DNA from: Puccinellia tenuiflora
Lineage: Eukaryota; Streptophyta; Magnoliopsida; Poales; Poaceae
DNA: 64,000 nucleotides
Direction of reading: 5' to 3'
Assembly (NCBI GenBank): GCA_012064385.1
Contig: QRDG01000416.1
Location: 834,783-898,782 of the forward strand
Shown here: piece after piece, positions 46,387-57,712 of the stretch
Numbering within the stretch: the first letter of the stretch is position 1
How the letters are laid out: the number at the start of each line of letters is the position of its first letter
Made by a program: the position numbers and the translations under genes
The notes under the pieces: model-generated
Database searches by the model: none
What the model was told of the DNA's origin: nothing
Seen by the model: the letters and a program-made list of their open reading frames with translations, nothing else

Positions 46387-46665
46387 CTGGTAGGAAGGGA
46401 CAGTGCGAGCGAGGAAAATGGGAGGAGGAGGAGGGAGTCGGCGAGAGTTTCATCCGACTTGGTGTGATTTGGGAGGGGTCCGAACTGTCGGCTCCAACGT
46501 GACGGGTGTGTCTAGACGCGTTCGGACAGCCATATTTCTGCCTGACATATGGGCCGGGTATGAGATGTTCTGGGCAGTCCGGACGTTTAAGTTAAGTTTG
46601 AGTGTATGGTTAGATCTCGTTTTGCAGTTCAGACTGTGTCTATGCTGCGCGTCCAAACGTATAGG
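46387..46665. other. Short unassigned stretch left of Mutator-like element
   Basis: No protein-like frame. The sequence is continuous with 48178 onward if the Mutator-like element and one target-site copy are removed. The reconstructed piece, with 'ggttggagatgctc' on the right side, resembles a MITE terminus. Confidence 0.35.
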
Positions 46666-46674
46666 GTGAAATGG
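46666..46674. repeat. Target-site duplication (left) of Mutator-like element
   Basis: GTGAAATGG, repeated exactly at 48169-48177; 9 bp is the Mutator-superfamily length. Confidence 0.9.
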
Positions 46675-48168
46675 GAGAAAATGACAAGAAACTACCACAA
46701 TTGGGGCGGCGGTGTCAGGGAACTATCGACTTTGCATAATTTGTCTGAAAACTACCAACATTGGGGCTGGTTGTTGACAGATAGCACTGATTGCGCCGTT
46801 TAGCTGTTATAAACAGATTACTGAATGGTGGGCTCCATTGTCGGGTTGACGTGGCAACGGTGGACATTTCCCCCTGACGGACCGTTAGCTGTTTTAGGAC
46901 ATCTATTTATTTTTCTGGTTTCTTTTTTTTCCTTTCTTTCTTTTATTTTTTTCCTTTTTCTCTCTCTCCTTCTTATCCCCAGGACTCTCTCCGCCGCCGC
47001 CGGACGCCCCCGTTGACTGCGACCACGCCCCGCGCCGCCCGCGTCCGCCGCTGCCAGTCCGTCCTCGTCGATGAAGGGGTCGTATTCCCAACAGTCGCAG
47101 CCGGTGAGGGATGGCGCCCAGAGGTCGGTGAGGTGACGCACGCTCGCCTCCTCATGCTCGCCGCCGTTGCCGCACGCTCGCCTCCTCGTGCTCGCGGCCG
47201 TCTACGGGCGGCTAGGGCGCGCTACGGGGTACCGGCGCTTCTGCTCGGCCGCCGCCGTGGACCCACGCTCGCCTCCTCGTGCTCGCTGTCGTCGTCGCGC
47301 GCTCGCCTCCTCGTGCCGGCCGCCGTCGCCGCGCGGCTCGGCTTCACTGGGGGGCACCAACGCTTCAGCTCGGTCGCTGTCGTCGACCCGCGCTCGCCTT
47401 CTCTTGCTCGTCGTCGTCGCCATGCGACTCGGCTCCCTCGATCGGGTCGCCGCCGTCGCCGCGCGCCTCGGCCGCGCTGCGGGGCACCGGCGCTTCAGCT
47501 CGTTCCCCTGGCAGCCGCCATGGCTGGGGCGCGAAGTTCATCGTGACCTTGTACAGAAGGTAGGCGGAGGCGACGCGGGGTGATGCAGGTGACAGAGAGA
47601 GTCGAGACGCAGTGACGACGACGAATTCGAGCGAAGTCGGAAGAGGCGGGAGGTGAAGAACGAGGTCGCGCTTGCCGATCTTGGCGCCTCTCTGGTCAAT
47701 TCCTTTGGGGAGGAGGCTCGGTGCAGCGAGGCAAAGCAAAAGGACAAGGAGGTGGCGCTTAGGGTTGTTTCCGGCGACGCAGATGGTGAGCGGGCCGTGG
47801 CGACGATGAGTTGCAGGAGCGGGAGATAGGAAACGAGGAAGTCAGGCCGCCACATCTACATCGGGAGCAGGAGCAGATCCCCGCCAGCGGGGGCTCGCTC
47901 GCCGGCGTTGCTCTCGGGCGCGGGGTCGCCGTCGCCGGGTGGGACGCGATGACGGCCGCCGGAGCCACTAGGAGCCTGAGAAAATCACGGGAAAACGCTA
48001 TTCGAGAGGAGACCTAACGGCCGTTAGGTGGGGGAAACGTCCACCTTGCCACGTAGACCTGACAGTGGGGCCTACCGGTCAGAAAACTGATTAAAATGGC
48101 TAAACGGCGCAATCAGTGCTATCTGTCAACGACCAGCCCCAATTGTGGTAGTTTTTTATCATTTTCTC
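46675..48168. mobile_element. Non-autonomous Mutator-like element (MULE) with long TIRs
   Basis: Both ends begin GAGAAAATGA and continue as inverted repeats for about 150 bp (ACTACCACAATTGGGG, then ACAGATAGCACTGATTGCGC, then CGTTAG). They are bounded by a perfect 9-bp direct repeat. The left TIR has an extra block of roughly 60-80 bp in which ACTACCA(A)CATTGGGG is repeated. The interior (46970-48000) is very GC-rich with an internal degenerate repeat and several competing frames, none recognisable. No MURA transposase is present. The element ends 432 bp before the carboxypeptidase start codon. Confidence 0.9.
47140..47510. repeat. Degenerate GC-rich internal tandem repeats within MULE
   Basis: The phrase CGCTCGCCTCCTCGTGCTCG and the phrase GGGGCACCRRCGCTTCAGCTCG recur several times with spacing of roughly 100-130 bp. 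All three forward frames stay partly open because the repeat is stop-poor. No protein family was recognised. Confidence 0.6.
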
Positions 48169-48177
48169 GTGAAATGG
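48169..48177. repeat. Target-site duplication (right) of Mutator-like element
   Basis: GTGAAATGG, identical to 46666-46674. Confidence 0.9.
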
Positions 48178-48609
48178 GGGACGGTTGGAGATGCTCTGAG
48201 ACGATAGGATTATGGGCGCGTCTTGCTGAACCCGAGGCAATTAGTAATATTTTTCCAGCATCTAAAACAAAAGTGCAGGGGCAGATACAAAATGCCAATA
48301 TACCCTAAGCATTGACTGACCTCTGCCCGTAGGACGCAAGCAGTGATCCAGGCTCTCCATCTTGCCCGATGCCCAAACCACCCACTGAAAACACTTGTAT
48401 TCTTCTGGAGAGAGAAAATCACTGTTTTAAAACTACCCAGTACACTAACCCAAAAAAATCTACCACTACTGCTAACTATCCTCCCCCGCCTCAGCTTTTA
48501 AACCAACCTTCCTTCTTCATCCGCCCGCACACCCCAAGCCCATACCCCATAGCCAAGAACTCAAGCAGAGCAAACTGCACACAGGAACGGGCAAACCGCC
48601 AGGCCGGAC

Positions 48610-51600
48610 ATGGCGTTCCTCTCCCTGGCCACGGCTCTTGTGCTAACAGCGTCGGTTGCGGTCAGCGGAGCGTCCCGGAGTCCACGGCCGGAGGCCGACC
48701 GCGTGACCGGGCTCCCAGGGCAACCGGCGGTCGGGTTCAGGCACTACGCCGGCTACGTCGACGTCGGAACGAGCGGCGACAAGGCGCTCTTCTACTGGTT
48801 CTTCGAGGCCGAGAAGGACCCCGACAAGAAGCCCCTCTTGCTGTGGCTCAATGGAGGTACGTATGCACGTGTTCAGTTCATCCCTTAATTAGCTCTGCTG
48901 CACATCCTTCCCATGCGTCATGCGTGATTGCTGCTCACTTGCTTTCGTTTTCGGTGTTCCCAATCGAAATATTTCAACCATTTTGTTCTGCATTCGTTGC
49001 GGCTACCGTGTCATGCGAAAAATGCAGGGGCGCGGCAAGTATATACGGTTATTCGTTGCGAATTTGACGAAGTAGGCTAATTGATTTCCAGGCGTAATCT
49101 AGAGAGCTCTCCATTTCGATTTCGTTGCGTAATATAGATGCATCAACGAACGAACCCAAGCTCTTCTCCCTCTTCCATCTTGCTCAGTTTTGCCCATCCT
49201 CCTCCTCCTCCTCCTGTTCGGAAAAGCTCGAACCTGCAGATCGGCCGTGTGGCCACCCTGTCACAACGGCTCCGAAGTCCAAGAATGATGATTTCCGGTA
49301 ATAAAAGCTCCAAAGCGAAGGCGCCAGGATCCGCACATGCATTCCGATTTCAGAGCTGTAGGGTGCATAGCCTCGCGGCGCAGAAAAGACGCTGCAAAAG
49401 ATGGCAAAAGAGCGCAAGGCAGCGCTACAGGAGAGCAGAGCAGATCGTGCCTGGAAGAAGCTACCATAGCGAGGGCCATGGTGGTCTTCTCCTGCATTTT
49501 CGCCCTGTAGCACTGTTAGATCACAGTTAGCATCGTCTCTCTCTGTCTGCCGTCGTCCTTTACCCACATGGTTCTAGAGAGGCGAATGGGGCACCACCAA
49601 AGGACATGCAATGCAATCAAGGAAAAACAACAAAAGATGAAGAGCGGAGATTGCCTTAACTTGGATCCTTGTGGGTTTACAAAGGTTACAATTCCTGCCC
49701 TACTGCATGAGCGCGTGTTCCTTTCAAACTGCGAGAATATCTCGTAAGTGTAATTACGGTCTGATGTTACACCTTTGTCCTGGTATCCATCACGGGTTAG
49801 TGTCAGAGGTGTTAGGTGATGATCTTACTACAGTATTTAGCAAGATACTCCACCTAGGACAAGCATGGAGATTTTCTGCAGGATAAGAAAACAGTGACAA
49901 AAAGTGTCGGGCCTATTGATAACTAGTAGTACTGCGTGAAAATGCGAGCCTTTGACGTTTTGTTGACTGTCAGATGACGCCAGGGAGTACTTGGCAAATC
50001 AGCTGTCTCATCTTCATGTCCTGGCCCTTGCATTAGATTACATTTATCTCTACAGAACAGTTAACTAACCTAGTTACAGTACGCACAAAGCCTACTACGC
50101 TCCTAGACTAAACAATTCGATAGGCCATCCTAGACTGGCCAGTAATATCCTGTAATATCCTGCTTAAAAAAATGTGATTATCAGATTGATCGAAAATCAT
50201 TGTGTAATAACATGCCATTGCAGGGCCCGGATGTTCTTCCATCGCCTACGGCGCCGCCCAGGAGCTGGGCCCGTTCCTGGTCAGGGGCTACGGCGAGAAA
50301 CTCACTCGCAATCCCTACGCCTGGAACAAAGGCAAGCACACTCGATCCAGTACCATATCCTTGCTAGTACTACAAAATTCCAAGGATGATCATGTGTGCT
50401 CTGTCTAATTTCAGCCGTGAACCTGCTGTTCCTGGAATCGCCGGTGGGCGTGGGGTTCTCCTACACGAACAGGACGTCGGACCTGAGGCTCCTCGGCGAC
50501 CGCGTGACGGCGCAGGACTCGTACACCTTCCTCCTCAACTGGCTCGGCAAGTTCCCGGAGTTCAAGGGCCGCGAGTTCTACATCTCCGGGGAGAGCTATG
50601 CCGGTAAGCATACAGTTCTAAACCTGGAGTAGCTTCAGTTAGTGGTATCAAGGTAAGCTGCATCGGAACCCGTGGGTAAAGATGATCTGGTGCTGAAGCT
50701 TGCATGCCGTGATACGCTTTTCGTAGGGCACTACGTCCCACAGCTCGCGGATCTCATCTACGAGGGGAACAAAGTGGCGAGCAGAGACAGGATCATCAAC
50801 CTCAAAGGTTTCATGGTGAGCTCTCCCTCCCTCCCCTCCCTCCCGAAAAAAGGAGCTTGCTTGCATGGTCCTTCGATCTTATTAAGCTTGCTAAACCAGC
50901 TTCGAATAATAATTAGTTAGTGTCCTAGAAAGACGAAAGTAAAAGGAAAAGAGAGAGTAAGGTACGAGAGGAAAGATTTCAGTGCTGTGGAAAGAAGATT
51001 ATTCTAAAGATGAACACGAGCGTGCCTACGGACGGACATACCCACCCACGTCTATGTATCTTTTCACTCGCTTTGGCTGCAGCCTGCCGAACCTTTTTCA
51101 CTGCGGTTATAATTTCAGCGTGCATCCTCATGCTGCGCCCGCCCTGTGAAAGCCTCTTCCGCTCTTGTACTTGAGCTGACACACGATTTCACTTGCACCG
51201 TTGCGCCTGCTTACCCCCTTTTAGTTATTTCTCACTAGGTGTTGTGAATTAACTAACTAAAACTAAATGATCGATCGGGGAGCAGATCGGCAACGCGGTG
51301 CTGAACGACGAGACGGACCAGCTGGGCATGGTGGAGTACGCGTGGAGCCACGCCATCATCTCCGACGAGCTCCACGCGGCGGTGACGCGGGAGTGCGACT
51401 CCTTCAGGGAGGAGGCCAACGGCGGGAGGCCCGGCAAGGGCTGCTCGCCCGCGGTGCGCGCCTTCATGGGCGCCTTCGACGACATCGACATGTACAGCAT
51501 CTACACCCCCAAGTGCCTGGCGTCCTCCTCCTCCGCTCCGGCCGGCTCCACGGCGCCGTCCAGGCTCGTCGCCGCGCCCCGCCTCTTCTCCCAGCACGTA

Positions 51601-52629
51601 CGTACTGTATGCCTGCCCGTACTCCGCGCGCCGTGTGACTGCAAGCGTGCCGTGACTGACAGTCGTGTCGTGGTGTGTAGGAGGCGTGGCACACGATGAT
51701 GAGGCGTGTGCCGGCGGGGTTCGACCCGTGCACGGAGGCGTACGTGATCAGGTATTTTAACCGGCGGGACGTGCAGCGCGCGCTGCACGCCAACCGGACG
51801 GGCCTGCCGTACCCATACTCGCCCTGCAGGTGCGCACGCTCTCCCCCATCCCGGCCGGCACGCACTTAATTACTACTGTACACGACCCTTCCAGCGCGTA
51901 CACTGCAGTGCTTCCTCGCTCCTAGTAATTGACCCCCATCCATCCACCAGAGGCCGGCAGCAGCTGCCATGAAATGTTGTTAATGGCAGACGGCCCGTAC
52001 TCAGATCTGTCGTCGCAACTTGCATCTGCATTGATTCCATGTGTTGCACGTAGCGCCCATACACCGTTTTACCATGTGTCGTAGTACTGTACATGCTAGA
52101 ATGTACTGTACTACCTAGTAGTATTCAGTAATCACAGTGGACGAAATCGTTTGTTTGCTCGTGATGCAGTGCGGTGATAAGTAAATGGAACGACTCGCCG
52201 CCGACCGTGCTCCCCGTCCTGAAGAAGCTCATGGGCGCCGGACTGCGCGTCTGGGTCTACAGGTACCCATCACAACTCTGAACCTAGTGGAAGTCTTAAT
52301 AGCTTTTGTCAATCTTATTAGTCGTTCTCACATGCCATGTATAAAATGGTTGGTGCAGCGGCGACACGGACGGCAGGGTGCCGGTGACGTCGACGCGGTA
52401 CAGCATCAACGCGATGAAGCTGCGGGCGCGGGAGAGGAAGGGGTGGAGGGCGTGGTTCTACAGGCAGCAGGTGGGCGGGTGGACGGTGGAGTACGAGGAG
52501 GGGCTGACGCTGGTGACGGTGCGCGGGGCCGGGCACCAGGTGCCGCTCTTCAAGCCCGGCACCTCCCTCGCCATGCTCTACCACTTCCTCGCCGGCCAGT
52601 CCCTGCCCAACACCTCGCGCCCCCGCTAA
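48610..52629 (+). CDS. Serine carboxypeptidase II-type (SCPL) precursor, eight exons
   Basis: Exons by splice sites and frame: 48610-48856, 50224-50331, 50415-50603, 50727-50815, 51286-51597, 51681-51829, 52170-52262, 52359-52629; 485 codons plus TAA. This S10-family enzyme removes C-terminal residues from peptides, usually in vacuole or apoplast; some relatives are acyltransferases. A hydrophobic signal peptide covers about residues 1-20. The oxyanion-hole NGGPGCSS is at 81-88, nucleophile Ser179 in GESYAG, Asp400 in GDTDGRVP and His455 in GAGHQVP, so the triad is complete. A Ser/Pro/Ala-rich loop at exon 5's end matches the linker excised in type II enzymes. Intron 2 has a GC donor (AAAG|GCAAGC); the others are GT-AG. 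Intron 1 is 1367 bp. A MULE ends 441 bp upstream. Codon use is GC3-rich. Closest type by motif is carboxypeptidase II rather than I or III. Confidence 0.92.
50332..50414 (+). other. GC-AG intron of the carboxypeptidase gene
   Basis: The donor reads AAAG|GCAAGC and the acceptor TTTCAG|CC. Joining yields AAC AAA GCC GTG AAC, restoring the conserved NKAVNLLFLESP. No GT donor nearby keeps this frame. Confidence 0.85.
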
Positions 52630-52790
52630 CAGCAGCTGCTCAAGTGTGTGGTCGATTGTGTTTTGTCTGGATAACGTTCAGATTTGATCCTTTTTTAACT
52701 GATTTATAAGCCATCCCTTTCTCACCTTTTTGTCTGGTTCCCTACTAACGTGCAGGGACCAGAATAAGGCTGGAAATCATAAAGTTATGA

Positions 52791-53275
52791 GAACATGGCA
52801 CCAGATCTTTAGCCATTGCTTTACTTAATATCAACACCCTTATCAAAAGATCAAGCAAATGCTGGATGCAAAGACTACCCAAAAGAAATGTCTAGGAGTA
52901 GCCTACTGGGGTTTAACACTGGCTGTAGGATCGACTAGTACCAGTTAATTGCAGAGGCAATCAACTGAGAGGTTTTCTTCCCATAACACGGCAGCAGAAG
53001 CATGGCGATCAACAAACTTAAAAAAAACGGACAACTCTTAAACTCTCACTAGGCCTAGTTGTTATAAATAGCTGTCGCGGAAGCAGGAGGTCTAAGGGAT
53101 AGGATGTTAAAAAGACAGACACAAAATCAACAGATTTCAATGGTGAATCGGTGGTGCAATGTAGCAAACATCAGAAGACAGACTGTGTAATGCTATTGGT
53201 CTGAAATAATACAAAGTAAAAGGTCCTTGCCTAGTGACCAAAATCACAGATCAAACAGACATGCACATTCAAAAA
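52791..53275. repeat. Diverged direct repeat, copy 1 (pair 53309-53872)
   Basis: GAACATGGCACCAG, AGCAGAAGCATGG, ATCAACAAACTT, TTTCAATGGT and ATGCACATT occur in the same order in both copies, offset about 518 bp at the left end. No coding frame is supported. Confidence 0.65.
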
Positions 53276-53308
53276 TGCTGTCTATTATCAATGTTTTCCT
53301 CTGCACGA

Positions 53309-53872
53309 GAACATGGCACCAGTATCTTTAGACATTGCTTTACTATCAAAAAATCGCAAATGCCAGATGCAAGGAACAGAAAATACTGTCTAGCCTGCTG
53401 GGGCTGGACAATGGGAGAAAGATCAATCTACTATACCAGTAGACAATCAACCGGGGGGTTTTCAACCCACATGCTGAGATACAACACACTAGCAGAAGCA
53501 TGGGGATCAACAAACTTGCACGAAAAGCAGATAACTCTTAAAGCTCGCTAAGCATAGCTTGTTAGAAATAGCCGGTTTATGGCAACAGTCAGAAAAATAA
53601 ACAACACCATCAACAATGTGAAAAGCTATCACAGAAGCAACACGTCTAAGAGATTATTCAAATCGGCACTCACACATATGCGCCCTGGTGAAACAATTGA
53701 CGTTAGTAGACACAAACAACTCAACAAATTTCAATGGTAAATACGCAATGCAATTGTAGCAATTAGCATCAGAAGAGAGATGTGTGCAATGCTGTTGATC
53801 TGAAATTATACAAAGTGTAAGAATTTGCCCAGTGAGCAAAATCACACACCAAACAAATATGCACATTTAGAA
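53309..53872. repeat. Diverged direct repeat, copy 2 (pair 52791-53275)
   Basis: Second copy of the repeat described at 52791-53275, with several small insertions. Together they suggest an old tandem duplication downstream of the carboxypeptidase gene. Confidence 0.65.
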
Positions 53873-54116
53873 AATCAGACACAGTCAGGCAGAGAGAGTG
53901 GATGCAACATGCCACCTTCGTTAAGACATCTTTCATTGAACCTATCAATGCCCGCCTTTCTGTTATATCGACAAGAGAACACAATTTGTAACATAAAATC
54001 TCCCGTTCACCACAGATATCAAGCGAAGATCATTTATAACTCTAGGCACAAATCCTTGATTGAATTGAACACCATGGCGGTGTAAATGTTTACTATTTTA
54101 TCTCTCAAACATCATG

Positions 54117-55748
54117 CAGTTTATCTTTGCACAGCTGAAATCAACAGAAGGCAACAAGTTCATAATGTACAGTGACATTACTATAACTAACCATTACTGA
54201 AATGCAACTTTAGGTCTAACTGGATTGTGATGCACATGCTTCATCCAGCTACATGCACAAGAACTGGTGGTTATAGGAGCCTGGCAAGAGAAACTGATTT
54301 TGACCCTCTACTCTTTTGAACTCTAAACGAAGGCCCTAATTTCTTGAAGGTGATCAAAATCTTTGGTTGATTGAAATGTAGGTATGCCTTCAAAATTCAA
54401 CGTATGAAGCATATGATGGGGTACTCTTTTAAGAATTAATTATCAGTGCATGTGTTCCTACGTCATAAAAATGAACGATAGAATTGCCGCCAGCCAGGTA
54501 CGGAAGCATCTCACTAGATGATTTCTAAGTATTGTAGAAAAGTGGGAACTGCTAATAATAGGTCATCCAAAACTCAAATGTGCACCCAGGAGATAATTAT
54601 TTGATGTATTTATTTTACAAAAGATATCACATAAATGTCAATGTACAACACTTTAACTCTTCTAGTGCATGCAAATTTCATGCCGTAACGGCAAATTTTG
54701 TGCCATGTGCAAAAATATAAGTTCAGTACAAACAAAAATATAAGGTGAAAGTTACAGGCATGTACAAGACTTAAACAAACGTGTACATGCGCTATTTTTG
54801 TTTTTGGAATTCTATGAAATGTTGAAGTATTTTTAAATTTCCACTGATAGTACCGGTGTAGGTGCACCTGGGAGCCAAAACACCTCTCCTGTTAAAATTA
54901 GATCTACACCATACAAACGCCCATCTATAAACCTATTGACACATTAAACTCCCAATGAATATTCGACATGAGCACTAGGTTTCAATGAGCCTAGAATTCT
55001 CAAATCTGATGACCATAATTGTGGGTTTAAGCAGATAACCTAGGAGCGGAGCTCAAACAAATGGGGCTTACATGGTATTCCAATACTGGACAATTTCACT
55101 TTTGGATAGTCAAAGTACGTCTTATATTTGGATAGTCAAAGTACGTCTTATATTTTAGAACGGAGGGAGTATAATATTCTGTATTTTCGGATAACTCGTT
55201 CAATGAAATCACATAAATCAAGGAGGCACAACTAAAAAAGGAATATATAGTTCTCAGATGCCGAGTCTCTAATTACATCTTAGTCAATCACACACGCTCT
55301 TGGATCTGATTTGTGATAGAAGCTGTGACTGAGAGAGCTCTGCATTGTTAACTTGAGAAAGATTGACTGAGAATTCGCCTAAGATACAGGCAAGCCCAAC
55401 TATAAATTATTGAACGTAAGATGCAAGTTTGCTATCATGTATTTGCGTTATTGTATTCTCAACTAGCACCAAAAGGCGAACAAAACCGTGCAGAATGTTG
55501 TAAGGATGTAGTTTTTATGCGTTGCGCTTCCTTGGTTTCACACAAAAATCTTAAACACTGCAACTACAATGGGGCTAAGAAAGTATTTAAGGATGGCATC
55601 CATTATCAGCAGGAGATTCATTCAAGTAGCAAAACAACGGGCTAGCTAGTGGATAAGCCCCCTGCTGCCAGAATAACAAGTCGTAAACTTATGTAAGGGA
55701 GGATTACTTAATCATTGAATATTTAAATCCAACAAGGCTACGGTAACG
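54117..55748. repeat. Tandem duplication of CLPP2 downstream DNA, copy A
   Basis: It begins CAGTTTATCTTTGCACAGC and ends GCTACGGTAACG, and matches 55749-57683 nearly throughout. It lacks a ~300-bp stretch present in copy B (about 56780-57060). At the same place it has a short local duplication of 'ggatagtcaaagtacgtc', next to a truncated Stowaway-like end (ACGGAGGGAGTA, 55152-55172). Confidence 0.85.
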
Positions 55749-57683
55749 CAGTTTATCTTTGCACAGCTGAAATCAACAGAAGGCAACAAGTTCATGATGT
55801 ACAGTGACATTACTATAACTAACCATTACTGAAATACAACTTCAGATCAAACTGTATTGTGATGCACATGCTAAATCCAGCTACATGCACAAGAACTGGT
55901 GTTTATAGGAGCGAGGCAAGAGAAACTGATTTTAACCCTCTACTCTTTTGAACTCTAAACAAAGGCCCTAATTTCTATAATACCCCTTCAAGGTGATCAA
56001 GTTTTTGGTTGACTAATATGTAGGCATGCCTTCAAATTTAGAAGTATGGAGCATATGACTGGGCACTCTTTAAGCATTAATTATCAGCGACATCTGTTCC
56101 TCTGTCTAAAAAATGAATGAAAGAATTGCTGCCAACCAGGTATGGAAGCACCTCACTGGAAGATTTCTAAGTATTGTAGAAAACTGGAGAATTGCTAATA
56201 ATAGGTCATCCAAAATACAAATGTGCACCAGGGAAATAATTCTTTTGATGTCAATTCTTTTACAAAAGAAATCACATAAATGTCAATGTACAACAGTCTT
56301 ATAGCTGCATACAAATTTCATAAGTTCTGTGCCCTGTGCAAAAAAATATTTAAGTTCAGTACAAACACAATTTTGCCCTTTTGAGCACTGAAAATTGTTC
56401 CCTTTAGCCAGGACAAAAATATTTACTTCAAGGTGAAAGTAACAGGCATTCAAAAGACTCGACCAGGTATGTGCACTTTTTTTTTTGGAAACTATGAAAT
56501 TTTTCGAGTATTTTTAATTTTTTACTGATCGTACTGGTGCAGGTGCACCTGGAAGCTAAACGTCTTTCCCTTCTGTTCAAATTAGATGTACACCATCCAA
56601 ACAGACATCTATAAACCCCATTGACATATTAAACTCTCAATGAATATTCGACATGAACACTAGGTTTAATGAGCCTAAAATTCTAAAATCCGATGATCAT
56701 GCTTGTGGATTTAAGCAGATAACCTAGACGCCCAGCACAAACAAATGGGTCTTAAAAGCTTATATGGTATTCCAATACTGGACAATTGCACTTTCAACAA
56801 TGTGGTCCACATGGCACAACTATTAGGGAAATACCAGACATTCAAACTTTATTGCCAGTTTGATATGCTGCACAAGGATGGCACCAGGAGAACACTAGAA
56901 AGCTTTGTCTCCATATTACAGAGATGATAAAAAGATGACTAACTGACTAAGGAGTAATAGCATCTGATTGTAACATCAAGAGAAAAATGAAACAGGCCCA
57001 TCCAGTTTTGAGTGAGAACTACATTTGCATTTCACAGGTCAAATAAATGCAAAATTTGGATAGTCAAAGTGCGTCTTATATTTTGGAATGGAGGGAGTAC
57101 AATATTCTGTATTTTCGGATAACTCGTTCAATGAAATTGCATAAATCAAGGAGTCACAACAAAGAAAAGGAACAGATAGTTCTCAGATGCCTAACAGTTA
57201 ATTACATCTTAGTCGATCACACACGGTGTTGGATCTGATTTGTGATAGAAGCTGCGACTGAGAGAGCTCTGCGTTGTTAAACTTGAGAAAGGTTGACTGA
57301 GATTTTCCCTGAGATACAGGCAAGCCCAACTAAAAAATTATTTAACATAAGATGCAAGTTTGCTATCATGCATTTGTGTTATTGTATTCCCAACTAGCAC
57401 CAATAGACGAACAAGAGCACACAGAATGTTGTAAGGATGCAGTTTCTATCCTTTAGGTTGTGCTTCATTGGTTTCAGACAAAAATCTTAAACACTGCAAC
57501 TACAATGAGGCTAAGCAAGAATGAAAGGATGGCATCCATTATCAGCAGGAGATTCATTCAAGTAGCAAAACAAAGGGCTAGCTAGTGGATAAGCCCCCTG
57601 CTGCCAGAATAACAAGCTGTAAACTTATGTAAGGGAGGATTAAGCATTGAATATTTAAATCCAACAAGAAGGCTACGGTAACG
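55749..57683. repeat. Tandem duplication of CLPP2 downstream DNA, copy B
   Basis: Copy B starts where copy A ends, without a spacer, and finishes about 30 bp beyond the CLPP2 stop codon (on the gene's 3' side). It probably contains the CLPP2 3' UTR. Frames inside are not gene-like. Confidence 0.85.
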
Positions 57684-57712
57684 CAAAAAGGATTGCACCT
57701 TGCAACTACCCA

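Noticed and set aside
47013..47583. Overlapping 177- and 138-codon plus frames
   Set aside because: Arise from GC-rich repeats within a non-autonomous MULE; three frames stay open at once and none has a recognisable domain.
48369..49067. 232-codon plus frame overlapping carboxypeptidase exon 1
   Set aside because: Different frame from the conserved protein, running from 5' UTR into intron 1.
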